Shown one piece after another: positions 46,998-55,189 of a stretch of 64,000 bases of DNA. Each line of letters opens with the position of its first letter. Within the stretch, counting starts at the first letter, position 1. Made by a program: the position numbers and the translations under genes. Origin of the DNA: Serratia quinivorans (GTDB taxonomy: Bacteria; Pseudomonadota; Gammaproteobacteria; Enterobacterales; Enterobacteriaceae); the NCBI GenBank assembly GCA_900457075.1, contig UGYN01000002.1, positions 1,178,001 to 1,242,000 of the forward strand, given 5' to 3'. The notes beneath the pieces are model-generated. The model ran no database searches, had not been told where the DNA came from, and worked only from the letters and a program-made list of their open reading frames with translations.

Positions 46998-47441
46998 TTA
47001 TTCGCCACGACGATGCAGATAGCGCTCCGGCAGCTCAAGCCCAGGCAAGGCGCTGCCGTCGTTGCGACCAAACAGCCGATAGCGGTTACGCGCCACCGCA
47101 TTGTATAACGCATCCGCCAGCCGTTGCGGCAGAAAGCGAGCCAACGCCAGCAGGCGAAATGGCCAACCAAGCTGCCGCAGTGCCTGAAAGAACGCCGCCG
47201 AGCGCAGCCAATGCTGGCCCTGTGCCAGGTAAACAATGGAGTCAAAACGATCGGTAGGTAACGCCAGCCAGCGCAGAATGGCCTGCCCTTCCTCGGATTG
47301 CACCGTGGCCAGCAGGATCTTGCCCTGCCGATCGGCACGGATCAAAAATCGCACCAGCCCGTGGCACAGATTACATTCACCATCGAATAACAGCACCCGA
47401 TCACCGGGTTGCAGATAAGGGGGGAGTCCTGGCCGATTCAT
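46998..47441 (-). CDS. DCC-family (DUF393) thiol-disulfide oxidoreductase-like protein
   Basis: A 147-residue protein of the DUF393 family, defined by the DxxCxxC motif seen here as LFDGECNLCHGLVRFLIRADRQG near residues 18-40. The fold is thioredoxin-like, so a redox role is plausible but untested. The rest (SEEGQAILRWLALP, ARNRYRLFGR) fits the family. Confidence 0.88.
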   Translation of the reverse strand: MNRPGLPPYLQPGDRVLLFDGECNLCHGLVRFLIRADRQGKILLATVQSEEGQAILRWLALPTDRFDSIVYLAQGQHWLRSAAFFQALRQLGWPFRLLALARFLPQRLADALYNAVARNRYRLFGRNDGSALPGLELPERYLHRRGE

Positions 47442-47504
47442 CCTGCCTCCTGAGGGGTTGCCACCAGACTAACGCGCATTCCCCCTCAGTGCCAGCAGGC
47501 CCGT

Positions 47505-47840
47505 TTAAGGCGCAGGCGGGGCCGGAGGGTTATCCGGTAATGCCACCACAGAGATACGCACCTCATAATGTTTGGCACTGCCGGCCGGGATCACCGACGT
47601 TAGCTTATTGATGGTTTCAGTTGGATTATCACTGGCGGAAGTCGCGCAAAATAGCTCGCCCCCGTGGCAGAAACCCGGTTTGGGCATATGCCCGCCAGGG
47701 AATGGCGGCAAGCGGAAGCCTTGCTCAGGCGGCGGTGGGGCATTTTTATCGGCCGGAGCCGGAGCGGAAAGCGCACTGACGCTGAACAGCGTCATGCCAG
47801 CCAGAAAAGGCAGTGCCAGTAGTTTGACGGTATTTTTCAT
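47505..47840 (-). CDS. small exported proline-rich protein, unknown function
   Basis: A 111-residue protein with a signal peptide (MKNTVKLLALPFLAGMTLFSVSALSA) and a proline-rich mature part (PPPPEQGFRLPPFPGGHMPKPGF). The final part contains HYEVRISVVALPDNPPAPPAP, and two Cys (FCHGGELFCA) could form a disulfide. The frame extends upstream to 47912, but the start at 47840, following GAGG, gives the clean signal peptide. No family recognised. Confidence 0.65.
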   Translation of the reverse strand: MKNTVKLLALPFLAGMTLFSVSALSAPAPADKNAPPPPEQGFRLPPFPGGHMPKPGFCHGGELFCATSASDNPTETINKLTSVIPAGSAKHYEVRISVVALPDNPPAPPAP

Positions 47841-48014
47841 GTTATTGACCTCATTTGCCGGGATTGGATTTAACCTACTCCGCCCCCGGCCCATGAGAAA
47901 GTCGCTTTTCACGACCTTTTCACCCCCGATGATCTTTGCTTACATACCACCGCTAACGTGATGAAAGCTTAAGGATTATGTAAAGAGTCATCGGGGGCTG
48001 CTTCCTGTATGACA

Positions 48015-48641
48015 TTACTTGCCGCTGGTCAGCGTGCTGTAACTGGTCATCAGGTTACGGTAATCAGGGATATGATTGGCAAACAGCGCCCCCAGCCCTT
48101 CCACATCGTTACGCCAGTCACGGTGCAGCTCACAGGCAACGCCGAACCAGGTCATCAACTGCGCGCCTTCGGCTTCCATCCGGCTCCAGGCCGATTGACG
48201 AGTCAGTTCGTTAAAGGTACCGGAAGCGTCGGTGACCACAAACACCTCAAAACCTTCGCTGAGAGCAGACAGCGCCGGGAAGGCCACGCACACTTCGGTA
48301 ACCACCCCGGCGATAATCAATTGTTTACGACCGGTGGCTTTCACTGCCTTGACGAAGTCATCGTTGTCCCAGGCATTGATCTGTCCAGGACGAGGGATAA
48401 AGGGCGCATCAGGGAATTGAGCTTTTAGCTCCGGTACCAGCGGGCCGTTGGGGCCATCTTCAAAACTGGTGGTCAGGATGGTCGGCAGGTTGAAATACTT
48501 CGCTAAATCACCCAATGCCAGTACGTTGTTTTTGAAACGATCGGGATCGATATCTCGTACCAGTGAAAGCAGTCCTGCCTGATGATCCACCAGCAATACG
48601 GCGGCCTGATCCTTGTCGAGGCGTTTGTAATTTGCAGTCAT
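48015..48641 (-). CDS. ycaC: isochorismatase-family hydrolase YcaC
   Basis: A 208-residue cysteine hydrolase of the isochorismatase superfamily, almost identical in pattern to E. coli YcaC: YKRLDKDQAAVLLVDHQAGLLSLVRDI (Asp of the triad), TSFEDGPNGPLVPELKAQFP and IIAGVVTEVCVAFPALSALSEGF (nucleophilic Cys near 118). The natural substrate is unknown. It follows the pirin gene on the same strand; a divergent LysR gene beyond pirin probably regulates both. Confidence 0.94.
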   Translation of the reverse strand: MTANYKRLDKDQAAVLLVDHQAGLLSLVRDIDPDRFKNNVLALGDLAKYFNLPTILTTSFEDGPNGPLVPELKAQFPDAPFIPRPGQINAWDNDDFVKAVKATGRKQLIIAGVVTEVCVAFPALSALSEGFEVFVVTDASGTFNELTRQSAWSRMEAEGAQLMTWFGVACELHRDWRNDVEGLGALFANHIPDYRNLMTSYSTLTSGK

Positions 48642-48725
48642 GGTTTACTCCTGTGGGGTTTTGATTGTTGCGGCTAAAGTTGCCCTTGGCCGATAAGGCC
48701 AGAGCGCAGAGATTGTCTTAAAGTG

Positions 48726-48764
48726 TAGAACCGGATCCGGAGCTGTTTTTCCGGATCGGTTCTA
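48726..48764. terminator. stem-loop between pirin and ycaC genes
   Basis: Arms TAGAACCGGATCCGG and CCGGATCGGTTCTA (one bulged base) surround a 10-base loop containing T5. It may partly terminate pirin transcription or set processing of a shared mRNA. Confidence 0.45.
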
Positions 48765-48780
48765 AAGTGTGGATAAGCGC

Positions 48781-49662
48781 TTAACCAGCCTGGTGCTCAG
48801 CTGCCATGCTGCCGAACTTACCACCGTTGAAGTCCTGGAAAGCCTGCTGGATTTCCGCGTCGCTGTTCATCACGAACGGGCCATAACCGACGATAGGCTC
48901 GTCGATCGGCTCGCCGCTCAGTACCAGCAAGCTGACATCGTTATTGGCTTCGATAGTGACTGAATCCCCCGCACGGTCAAACCTGACCATTTGGGTTTCG
49001 CGCACCACTTCCTCGCCGTTAACATGAATGGCACCATGCAGTATCACCAGCGCCAGCGTATGGCCTTCTTTCACCGTCAACGTGGTGGTATGGCCGGCGT
49101 TCAGCTTCATGTCCCAGACATTAAGCGGGCTGAAGGTGCGTGCCGGGCCTGCTGCGTCGCCGAAGCTACCGGCAATCACCCGAACCTGCCCTGCACCATC
49201 CGCCAGTGGAACCACCGGGATATCCGCATTCAGCAGCGTCTGGTAACCCGGCTCAGCCATTTTGTCCTTGGCCGGCAGGTTTACCCACAACTGCACCATT
49301 TCCATGGTGCCGCCGTTGCGCGAGAAGTCCCGTGAATGGAACTCTTCATGCAAAATACCCGAAGCGGCAGTCATCCACTGCACGTCACCAGGGCCAATCA
49401 CCCCGCCGCTGCCGGTGGAATCGCGATGCTCGACTTCCCCCTGATAGACGATGGTCACCGTTTCAAACCCGCGATGCGGGTGCTGGCCAACGCCACGGGT
49501 GCCGGAGGCAGAGCGGAACTTGGTTGGTGCCGCGTGATCCAACAGCAGGAACGGGCTCATTTCCGCCCCCAGATCGTTATAGGAGAACAGCGAATTCACC
49601 AGGAAGCCGTTGCCGACCCAGTGGGCTTCAGGGCTGTTGTAAATACCGAGGATCTTTTTCAT
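48781..49662 (-). CDS. pirin family protein
   Basis: A 293-residue bicupin. The metal-binding motif HPHRGFETVTIVYQGEVEHRDSTG near residues 61-85 and the sequence GDVQWMTAASGILHEEFHS near 93-110 supply the His/Glu ligands of pirins such as YhhW, which oxidise quercetin. The C-terminal cupin ends in LVLSGEPIDEPIVGYGPFVMNSDAEIQQAFQDF. The reaction in vivo is not known. It pairs with ycaC under a divergent LysR gene. Confidence 0.93.
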   Translation of the reverse strand: MKKILGIYNSPEAHWVGNGFLVNSLFSYNDLGAEMSPFLLLDHAAPTKFRSASGTRGVGQHPHRGFETVTIVYQGEVEHRDSTGSGGVIGPGDVQWMTAASGILHEEFHSRDFSRNGGTMEMVQLWVNLPAKDKMAEPGYQTLLNADIPVVPLADGAGQVRVIAGSFGDAAGPARTFSPLNVWDMKLNAGHTTTLTVKEGHTLALVILHGAIHVNGEEVVRETQMVRFDRAGDSVTIEANNDVSLLVLSGEPIDEPIVGYGPFVMNSDAEIQQAFQDFNGGKFGSMAAEHQAG

Positions 49663-49788
49663 CTTGAACTCCTGTTTCAGGTCTCACGACCTTAGGTTGA
49701 TGCCAGAAGTTTAATCCAACGCCATTTGCTGCAGTAGTAGGCAAGATGTACACTCAGCGTTCTATAAATGGAACGATAAGGACAGACG

Positions 49789-50697
49789 ATGTTCACTGAT
49801 TTGAACGATCTGTTTTACTTCGCCGCCGTGGTCGATCACCAGGGATTCGCCCCCGCCAGTCGTGCGCTGGGTATTCCCAAGTCAAAACTGAGCCGCCGTG
49901 TGGCACTGTTGGAAGAACGTCTGGGCGTGCGCCTGATCCAACGCTCAACGCGGCGTTTCTCCGTCACTGACGTCGGCCAGAACTACTATGCACACTGCAA
50001 GGCCATGCTGGTGGAGGCCGATGCAGCGCAGCAGGCGATCGAACAAACCCGCGCCGAACCCTGCGGCACGGTGCGCATGTCCTGCCCGGTGGCGATCCTG
50101 CATACCCGGGTCGGCAGCATGGTGGCGGCCTTTATGGCCGATTATCCGCAAGTCACGGTACACCTGGACGCCACCAACCGCCGGGTAGATGTGGTGGGGG
50201 AAGGGCTGGATCTGGCGATCCGCGTGCGGCCACCGCCGCTGGAAGACAGCGATCTGGTGCTGAAGATCCTGGCGCAGCGCACCTGGTGTATCGCCGCCAG
50301 CCCGGCACTGGTGCGCACTCTCGGCCCGGTGCAACGACCGGAGGATCTGCATAAGTATCCCACGCTCGATCTCGGGCCTGCGCGTGCACAGCATTTGTGG
50401 CAGTTGACCGGGCCGGACGGCGAAAAAGTGGAATGGGAACACAGGCCACGACTGGTTACCGACGATATGCTGATGTTGCGTACCGCGGCGATTGCCGGCG
50501 CCGGTATTGTGCAACTGCCGTCGATGATGATGCGCGACGACATGTTGCGCGGCGAGCTGGTGCAACTGTTACCCGGCTGGCAGCCACAGGGCGGCGTGGT
50601 ACATGCGGTTTACCCGTCACGCCGTGGGCTATTGCCCGCGGTACGGCTGCTGCTCGACTATCTGGCGCAGCAGTTCGCGACTATCGAAGAAGAGTGA
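49789..50697 (+). CDS. LysR-family regulator of the pirin-ycaC pair
   Basis: A 302-residue LysR-type regulator: winged helix LNDLFYFAAVVDHQGFAPASRALGIPKSKLSRRVALLEERLGVRLIQRSTRRFSVTDVG, then a substrate-binding-protein-like domain. It starts 126 bp from the divergent pirin gene, the arrangement expected of a regulator of pirin and ycaC. Its stop abuts the convergent VOC gene stop without a gap. Confidence 0.9.
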   Translation: MFTDLNDLFYFAAVVDHQGFAPASRALGIPKSKLSRRVALLEERLGVRLIQRSTRRFSVTDVGQNYYAHCKAMLVEADAAQQAIEQTRAEPCGTVRMSCPVAILHTRVGSMVAAFMADYPQVTVHLDATNRRVDVVGEGLDLAIRVRPPPLEDSDLVLKILAQRTWCIAASPALVRTLGPVQRPEDLHKYPTLDLGPARAQHLWQLTGPDGEKVEWEHRPRLVTDDMLMLRTAAIAGAGIVQLPSMMMRDDMLRGELVQLLPGWQPQGGVVHAVYPSRRGLLPAVRLLLDYLAQQFATIEEE

Positions 50698-51081
50698 TCA
50701 ACCGGTGATTTCGATGGCGTTACCGTCCGGATCGCGGATGATCGCTTCGTAAAAACCATCGCCGGTCCAGCGTGGCGGCGCTTGCAGGATCCCCTCCTGC
50801 TGCGCACGCTGCGCCAGTTGATCGACCAGCCCCTCGTCGCCGACCGACAGCGCAATATGCGCCCAACCGACTCGTTCATTGGCCTGCTCCGTCGGCAGCA
50901 ACTCCGGCAAACTCATGATCTCCAGCGTTGGGCCGCTAGCCAGGCTGACAAAACGGGAAACAAACCCCGGGCGATTCTTGCTGACGTACAACTCTCCGGC
51001 CACGCCGTTGAAGTAACGCTGCCAGAACGCCACCTGCGCATCAATATCACGGGTCCACAGGGCAACATGGGCTATTTTCAT
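50698..51081 (-). CDS. VOC (glyoxalase/bleomycin resistance) family protein
   Basis: A 127-residue protein of the vicinal oxygen chelate fold: MKIAHVALWTRDIDAQVAFWQRYFN at the N terminus, WAHIALSVGDEGLVDQL at the second half and FYEAIIRDPDGNAIEITG at the end, supplying His and Glu metal ligands. Substrate unknown. ATG 51081 lies one base beyond the stop of the DeoR-type gene, whose last codons provide the GGAGAG ribosome site, so the two are co-transcribed. Confidence 0.88.
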   Translation of the reverse strand: MKIAHVALWTRDIDAQVAFWQRYFNGVAGELYVSKNRPGFVSRFVSLASGPTLEIMSLPELLPTEQANERVGWAHIALSVGDEGLVDQLAQRAQQEGILQAPPRWTGDGFYEAIIRDPDGNAIEITG

Positions 51082-51082
51082 T

Positions 51083-51866
51083 TCACTCTCCAATAGGGGA
51101 ATCGCTGTACAACACTTTGCCACCGCTGTGGGTCACCTGCTGTTCGAGCTGTGGGTGTCTGCCGGGAGGCGTCACCAGGTAATCAACGCGGCTGGCATCG
51201 AGGAAGCTGTAAGGGGCATAGGTATTAAGTTTGTCGCCGGTACAGAGCACCGCCACGTTACCGGAACGCGTCAGCAAGCGTTTCTTGAACTGGGCATCCT
51301 GATAATTCAGCGCCGAAAAAACCGCTGCCCGGCTCATAGGCGCAGATGCCGGTAAAGGCGATGTCGAAATAAAAACCGTCAATTTCCTGCACCGCTTTAG
51401 CGTCCACGCAACCACCGATGTCGGCATCCAGCTCACCGCCGATTAAAATAGTGCGAATCCCCGGCCTTTCCAGCATTTTGGCGGCGATACTCAGCGAATT
51501 GGTCACTACTGTCAGCCTTTGGTCAGATGGCAACAAATCGGCCAGGTAAAGGTGGGTACTGCCGGCATCGAGGAAAATCACCTGATCCTGCTTGATCAAC
51601 GCCAGTGCGGCCAACGCCAGCGCCTGCTTCTCATCTCCGCTCAAATGCAGTCGTGTCTCGATCGGCCCGGTTGCCGGTGTCGGTGCCAGTGCGCCGCCGT
51701 AAATGCGCTTACACAGGTTCTGAGCCGCCAACTGGCGCAGGTCGCGCCGAATGGTGGCTTCGGTGGTGTTCAGGCGCTCGGCCATTTCGACCGCCAACAC
51801 CTGCCCCTGTTGCTGCAGCAGGGTCAGGATCGCTTCATGGCGTTGGTTGGGGAGCAGTTTGGACAT
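51083..51866 (-). pseudogene. DeoR-family regulator, one-base frameshift
   Basis: The N-terminal helix-turn-helix MSKLLPNQRHEAILTLLQQQGQVLAVEMAERLNTTEATIRRDLRQLAAQNLCKRIYGGALAP and the sugar-phosphate-sensor domain (FLDAGSTHLYLADLL, ILIGGELDADIGGCVDAKAV, FDIAFTGICAYEPGSGF) are DeoR-type. The remaining FSALNYQDAQFKKRLLTRSGNVAVLCTGDKLNTYAPYSFLD is one frame over. Removing one A from the A6 run at 51316-51321 joins them as 260 residues. A sequencing error is likely. It is co-transcribed with the VOC gene. Confidence 0.88.
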
Positions 51867-52119
51867 TCTGTCTCTCGGTGGCGAACAAGTGATCATGAAT
51901 GTACACAAATGTGCATAAACGTACAAATAATTCGAAAACGGGGCTGGCGGGTTTTGTGGTTGCCGTCGTGGTGGACATTTACTGCTGCTGTTACTGGAAG
52001 AAGGGATCGGGTAAGCACGGGAATTTCATCAGACGCTCTCCTCAGCCCGAATGATTTGACTATACTGAGGCAAGCAACGTTACCGCAGAACGTAACGGCT
52101 TGGGCGCTAAGGGAAAAAG

Positions 52120-52739
52120 ATGCTGTCAAAAGTGGTGAAGTGGCTGTTTCAATTGCCGGGCAGGCTGTTTGGGGGAATTTTCAGGAGTCGCCTGACGATT
52201 TTTTATCTTCTTTATGCTGATCGCCGTTGGGGTGTTCAGCGCCAAGCGCTATCTGCGCGCTCATCAAAAATGACGATGAGTTTGTCTCGGTCATCCCCAC
52301 TGATTACAACCGGGCTATTCAGCGTGAAATGCCGCTGCGCGAGGCACGCGAACAGTGCGGTGGCCCCCTGCATGACAATGCAGGACAACCCTGGCCAACC
52401 TCAGCCGGTTTCTTGCACCAGGCGGAACACCAGGCCAACGGGCGCCTGCAGCAACTGACGCTGGACAATCAAAACAACGATTTTCCGGTGTTGGTCAAAC
52501 TGGAAACGCCCGGCCAGCCGCAACAGCTGGCCGAAGTGTTTATTCCCGCGGCCGGCAGTTTCCATCTCAAAACCAATCCGGCCGGCGAGTATGTCCTGAA
52601 GGTCAGAAATATCAAAAGCGGCTGTAACTTCCGCTCCCGGCCTTTCACCCTCAACAGCCAGCAGAATTGGCGGCTGCCGCTAACCCCGCAAACGGACGGC
52701 AGCGTGCGGCTACAGCCGATCAGCGATCGTGAGTTTTAA
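52120..52739 (+). pseudogene. small membrane-anchored protein, two one-base frameshifts
   Basis: Read with one T removed from T6 at 52199-52204 and one A removed from A5 at 52266-52270, this gives a continuous 205-residue protein. It has an N-terminal hydrophobic segment (LTIFIFFMLIAVGVFSAKRYL), then NDDEFVSVIPTDYNRAIQREMPLREAREQCGG and a domain ending VRNIKSGCNFRSRPFTLNSQQNWRLPLTPQTDGSVRLQ. A membrane anchor with a periplasmic domain of beta strands and two or more Cys is likely. I recognise no family. Both lesions are homopolymer insertions. Confidence 0.6.
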
Positions 52740-52748
52740 CCCGAGCGC

Positions 52749-53012
52749 TTATTTCTTCACCGGGTGATCGCGGCGAAACAGTTCCCAGCTTTCAATTTCC
52801 TGGCCATCAGGCAGGGTACAGGTGGAATACTGGCCGTTGGCATTTTGTTTGGCATTCAATTTGCCGCCAATCTCGGTGCAATAAACGTCTGCCGGATTGG
52901 CCATGCCGATCGGTTTCATTTTAGGTGGGGGTGGCGCATCGTTGGATTTCATGGTGCAGCCCTGTAGCATCGCCATCCCTGCGAACAGCGAGATCATCAG
53001 AATTTTTTTCAT
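52749..53012 (-). CDS. DUF333 lipoprotein
   Basis: An 87-residue lipoprotein with a lipobox (MLQGC, Cys at residue 19) and a DUF333 core: NPADVYCTEIGGKLNAKQNANGQYSTCTLPDGQEIESWELFRRDH. This family contains heat-inducible or hemolysin-labelled lipoproteins such as YoaF-type proteins; no activity is established. Confidence 0.85.
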   Translation of the reverse strand: MKKILMISLFAGMAMLQGCTMKSNDAPPPPKMKPIGMANPADVYCTEIGGKLNAKQNANGQYSTCTLPDGQEIESWELFRRDHPVKK

Positions 53013-53032
53013 GTTTTCAGCTTATACAAATT

Positions 53033-53065
53033 AAAACGGCGGTGACTGTTATTAACCGCCGTTTT
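53033..53065 (-). terminator. DUF2501 gene terminator
   Basis: Perfect 11-bp arms (AAAACGGCGGT / ACCGCCGTTTT) with an 11-base loop, followed on the minus strand by TTTTAATTT. It lies six bases after the DUF2501 stop. Confidence 0.75.
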
Positions 53066-53070
53066 CACTA

Positions 53071-53556
53071 TCAGGAAATAAAGGATGCGCCCTGCTTCAG
53101 TACCAGATCGCAGGCCTTTTGCTTCACTTTTTCGGTAATTTGCGAGGTGCCCAGGCTGTTCAGATCCAGGCTCTTGCCTTCGCCGGTTTGCAGCAGACCG
53201 CCCAGCCCTTGCTGGTAGTCCTGGCTCTTGGCGTTCTCAGGGCTGCTGATACCCAGCTTACTCAACAACTTGTCCTGTACCGCTTCAGTGCTGTTGCCTG
53301 ACAGTACGTTGTTTTTCACACAGTACTGCAGGATGCCGGCGGCATTGGTCATGCTGTTGGAACTCAGCGCTTTATCACCGCCGTTCAACAAACTGGTTAG
53401 TGAAGACAGTGACGTGCCGCCAGTGTTGCCGCCTGACTTGCTCAGTTCACCGGCGGCGCTGCTGAGAGAATCCATCAGTCCGGCAGCCTGAGCCGCGCCA
53501 CAGGTCATAGCGGTGGTCAATGTCAGTGCCAGCAGTAAACGTTGCTTGGTGTTCAT
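53071..53556 (-). CDS. yjjA: DUF2501 (YjjA-like) exported protein
   Basis: A 161-residue protein with a signal peptide (MNTKQRLLLALTLTTAMTCGAAQA) and a DUF2501 region: LQYCVKNNVLSGNSTEAVQDKLLSKLGI... and QITEKVKQKACDLVLKQGASFI. The two Cys (YCVKNN, ACDLV) may form a disulfide. The mature N-terminal part is rich in Ser and Gly. It resembles E. coli YjjA; function unknown. Confidence 0.83.
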   Translation of the reverse strand: MNTKQRLLLALTLTTAMTCGAAQAAGLMDSLSSAAGELSKSGGNTGGTSLSSLTSLLNGGDKALSSNSMTNAAGILQYCVKNNVLSGNSTEAVQDKLLSKLGISSPENAKSQDYQQGLGGLLQTGEGKSLDLNSLGTSQITEKVKQKACDLVLKQGASFIS

Positions 53557-53792
53557 TAGGGTAAAACTCCTGTTATCTCGCCATTCCTGCCTGCTTCCAT
53601 TGCCCTGTACGGCAGGGGAAATCAGGCGGGCCTATCCGGTGCAATAAGCGCAATGCGCTGGGTCACATCTTCGGACGCCACCACCGGCGACAAGTTCCTT
53701 TTAACTGACAATGCCGCGAATTTTTCAGAATTGAGGTAATTTTTTGGCTGAATAATCAGCAACAGGGGGCAGATCGAACGACCCGCCGGTGA

Positions 53793-54386
53793 TTAGAACT
53801 GCCAGCGGAACCAGCCAAAGAACACGTTCCCGTTATTGTAGGTGCCGGGAATATAGGTGGCCTGGAAGGTCAGTTGTTTGTAGCCGATAGAGGCCAACGG
53901 CAAGGGTGCCGGGATAGGGATGTAATTCCAGTTATCACGCGCGGTGATGCTGGCGGTAAAGCCCAGGCCAAGACGGAAATCCTTGTCCTCCAACGGCCGC
54001 CAGATCTTCTCATAAGCGTAACCGCCGATCGGTTCCCACTTATTGAACGAATCCTTGAATACCATCATATAGAGGCCATGCCAGTCGCCGTCGCTGTCGT
54101 AACGCGAGATACCATAGCCACCGCCCCACGGTCGCTCGTTGTACGAGTCGATTTTTTCCTGGCTGTAAGTCAGGCGGTTGTGCCAGGTAATTGCCGGCAC
54201 ATAGAGGTCTTTATTCGGCGAGTTGTTCCAGGTTTCGGCCACGTTACTAGTGAAACGCTGCCACAACCCCGGTTCTTCAGCCTGCGCGGAATTGCCATTT
54301 TCTGCACCAACCTCAGCGTAAGAAGGTAGTGCAGGAAATAGCAGCGCCACTGTGCAAGCCAAAATTGTCCGTTTAAAAAACATCAT
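53793..54386 (-). CDS. pagP: lipid A palmitoyltransferase PagP
   Basis: An outer-membrane eight-stranded barrel that transfers palmitate from phospholipid to lipid A. The start [24 protein letters not shown] gives a signal peptide; a frame extending to 54428 lacks a proper start. Catalytic residues are visible: His in [11 protein letters not shown] and Asp-Ser in [16 protein letters not shown]. The chain ends in [14 protein letters not shown], with the terminal aromatic needed for insertion. In many enterobacteria pagP is PhoP-regulated; I saw no clear PhoP box. Confidence 0.93.
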   Translation of the reverse strand: MMFFKRTILACTVALLFPALPSYAEVGAENGNSAQAEEPGLWQRFTSNVAETWNNSPNKDLYVPAITWHNRLTYSQEKIDSYNERPWGGGYGISRYDSDGDWHGLYMMVFKDSFNKWEPIGGYAYEKIWRPLEDKDFRLGLGFTASITARDNWNYIPIPAPLPLASIGYKQLTFQATYIPGTYNNGNVFFGWFRWQF

Positions 54387-55189
54387 AAATTCCTGTAAAA
54401 AATAAGGCCGGGGATTCTTACCCATCACCTAATCAAGATCAAGCTGTATCTTATTTATCCAGCCTGTTTCTCCCCCCTCGTTGTCACTTGGTTAAGTTTA
54501 GCCGTCATCAGGGGCGAGAGCCGATTTCGGGCGCTCAGGCTATCCTTCCCTCAGGGCAGCGTCTGTCAGAATACTCCGCAATCGCCCCGCCACGCTGGCG
54601 GGTTCTGGCGGTTATAAAACCTGTGGGAAAACTTCTTTTCTACTCTGGGTGTAGCGAAATGTTTACTGCCGACCGGCAAGCAAATGTAACGGCGGTCACG
54701 TTTTTAATCGGGACTGAAAACCCGTTATATCGGCGATCCCATCCAGCTCAGGCCCCCGTCGGGCAGCGCCGCTGTAAATATGCAGTTACATCGCTGCAAT
54801 AGAGGCCAATGTCGTCGATAACGGGTGGATGGCAAGCAGCAATTTAACCCGCAGGCAAAAGTACCGAACGTTCAACCAGCGGCCCATGATTTGGCTACAC
54901 ACGCCAAATTTTACATATCTATTACATTCAATGAAAAATACCAACATCAATAACCTTACATTTGATGGCTATTAGTCACAACGTAAACCCCCGAATACAA
55001 GCCACCGGCTCCCGATACCGCCACCGCAACTTGAACAAGCCGATAGTTTAAATAATTGTTAAAGCTAACCAGCGAAGCCCTGCTCATACGGGTTCAGCGT
55101 TATTTCATGGTTCGCGACACAACATCACCGGCAATTAACTTTGCCGTTCTCTGCCTGATAAAAGAAAGATAAGAAATCCGGAGAAATAC
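54387..55189. other. long intergenic region between pagP and ipdC
   Basis: About 800 bp. An open frame at 54488-54802 has no ribosome site, low-complexity composition and no family match, so I do not call it a gene. The region becomes AT-rich from 54890. A TyrR-like site at 54982-54999 is the only regulatory pattern that I can support. Untranslated leader or remnant sequence is possible. Confidence 0.5.
54982..54999 (+). promoter_or_regulatory. candidate TyrR box upstream of ipdC
   Basis: The 18-mer CGTAAA-N6-AATACA matches TGTAAA-N6-TTTACA at 9 of 12 positions and keeps the G-N14-C pair. It lies 190-207 bp before the ipdC start. TyrR control of ipdC is established in Enterobacter, which makes the site plausible; the match itself is moderate. 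Confidence 0.35.

Noticed and set aside
54488..54802. 104-residue open frame on the plus strand between pagP and ipdC
   Set aside because: No ribosome site, no hydrophobic or domain pattern, and composition typical of a chance frame; kept as intergenic.
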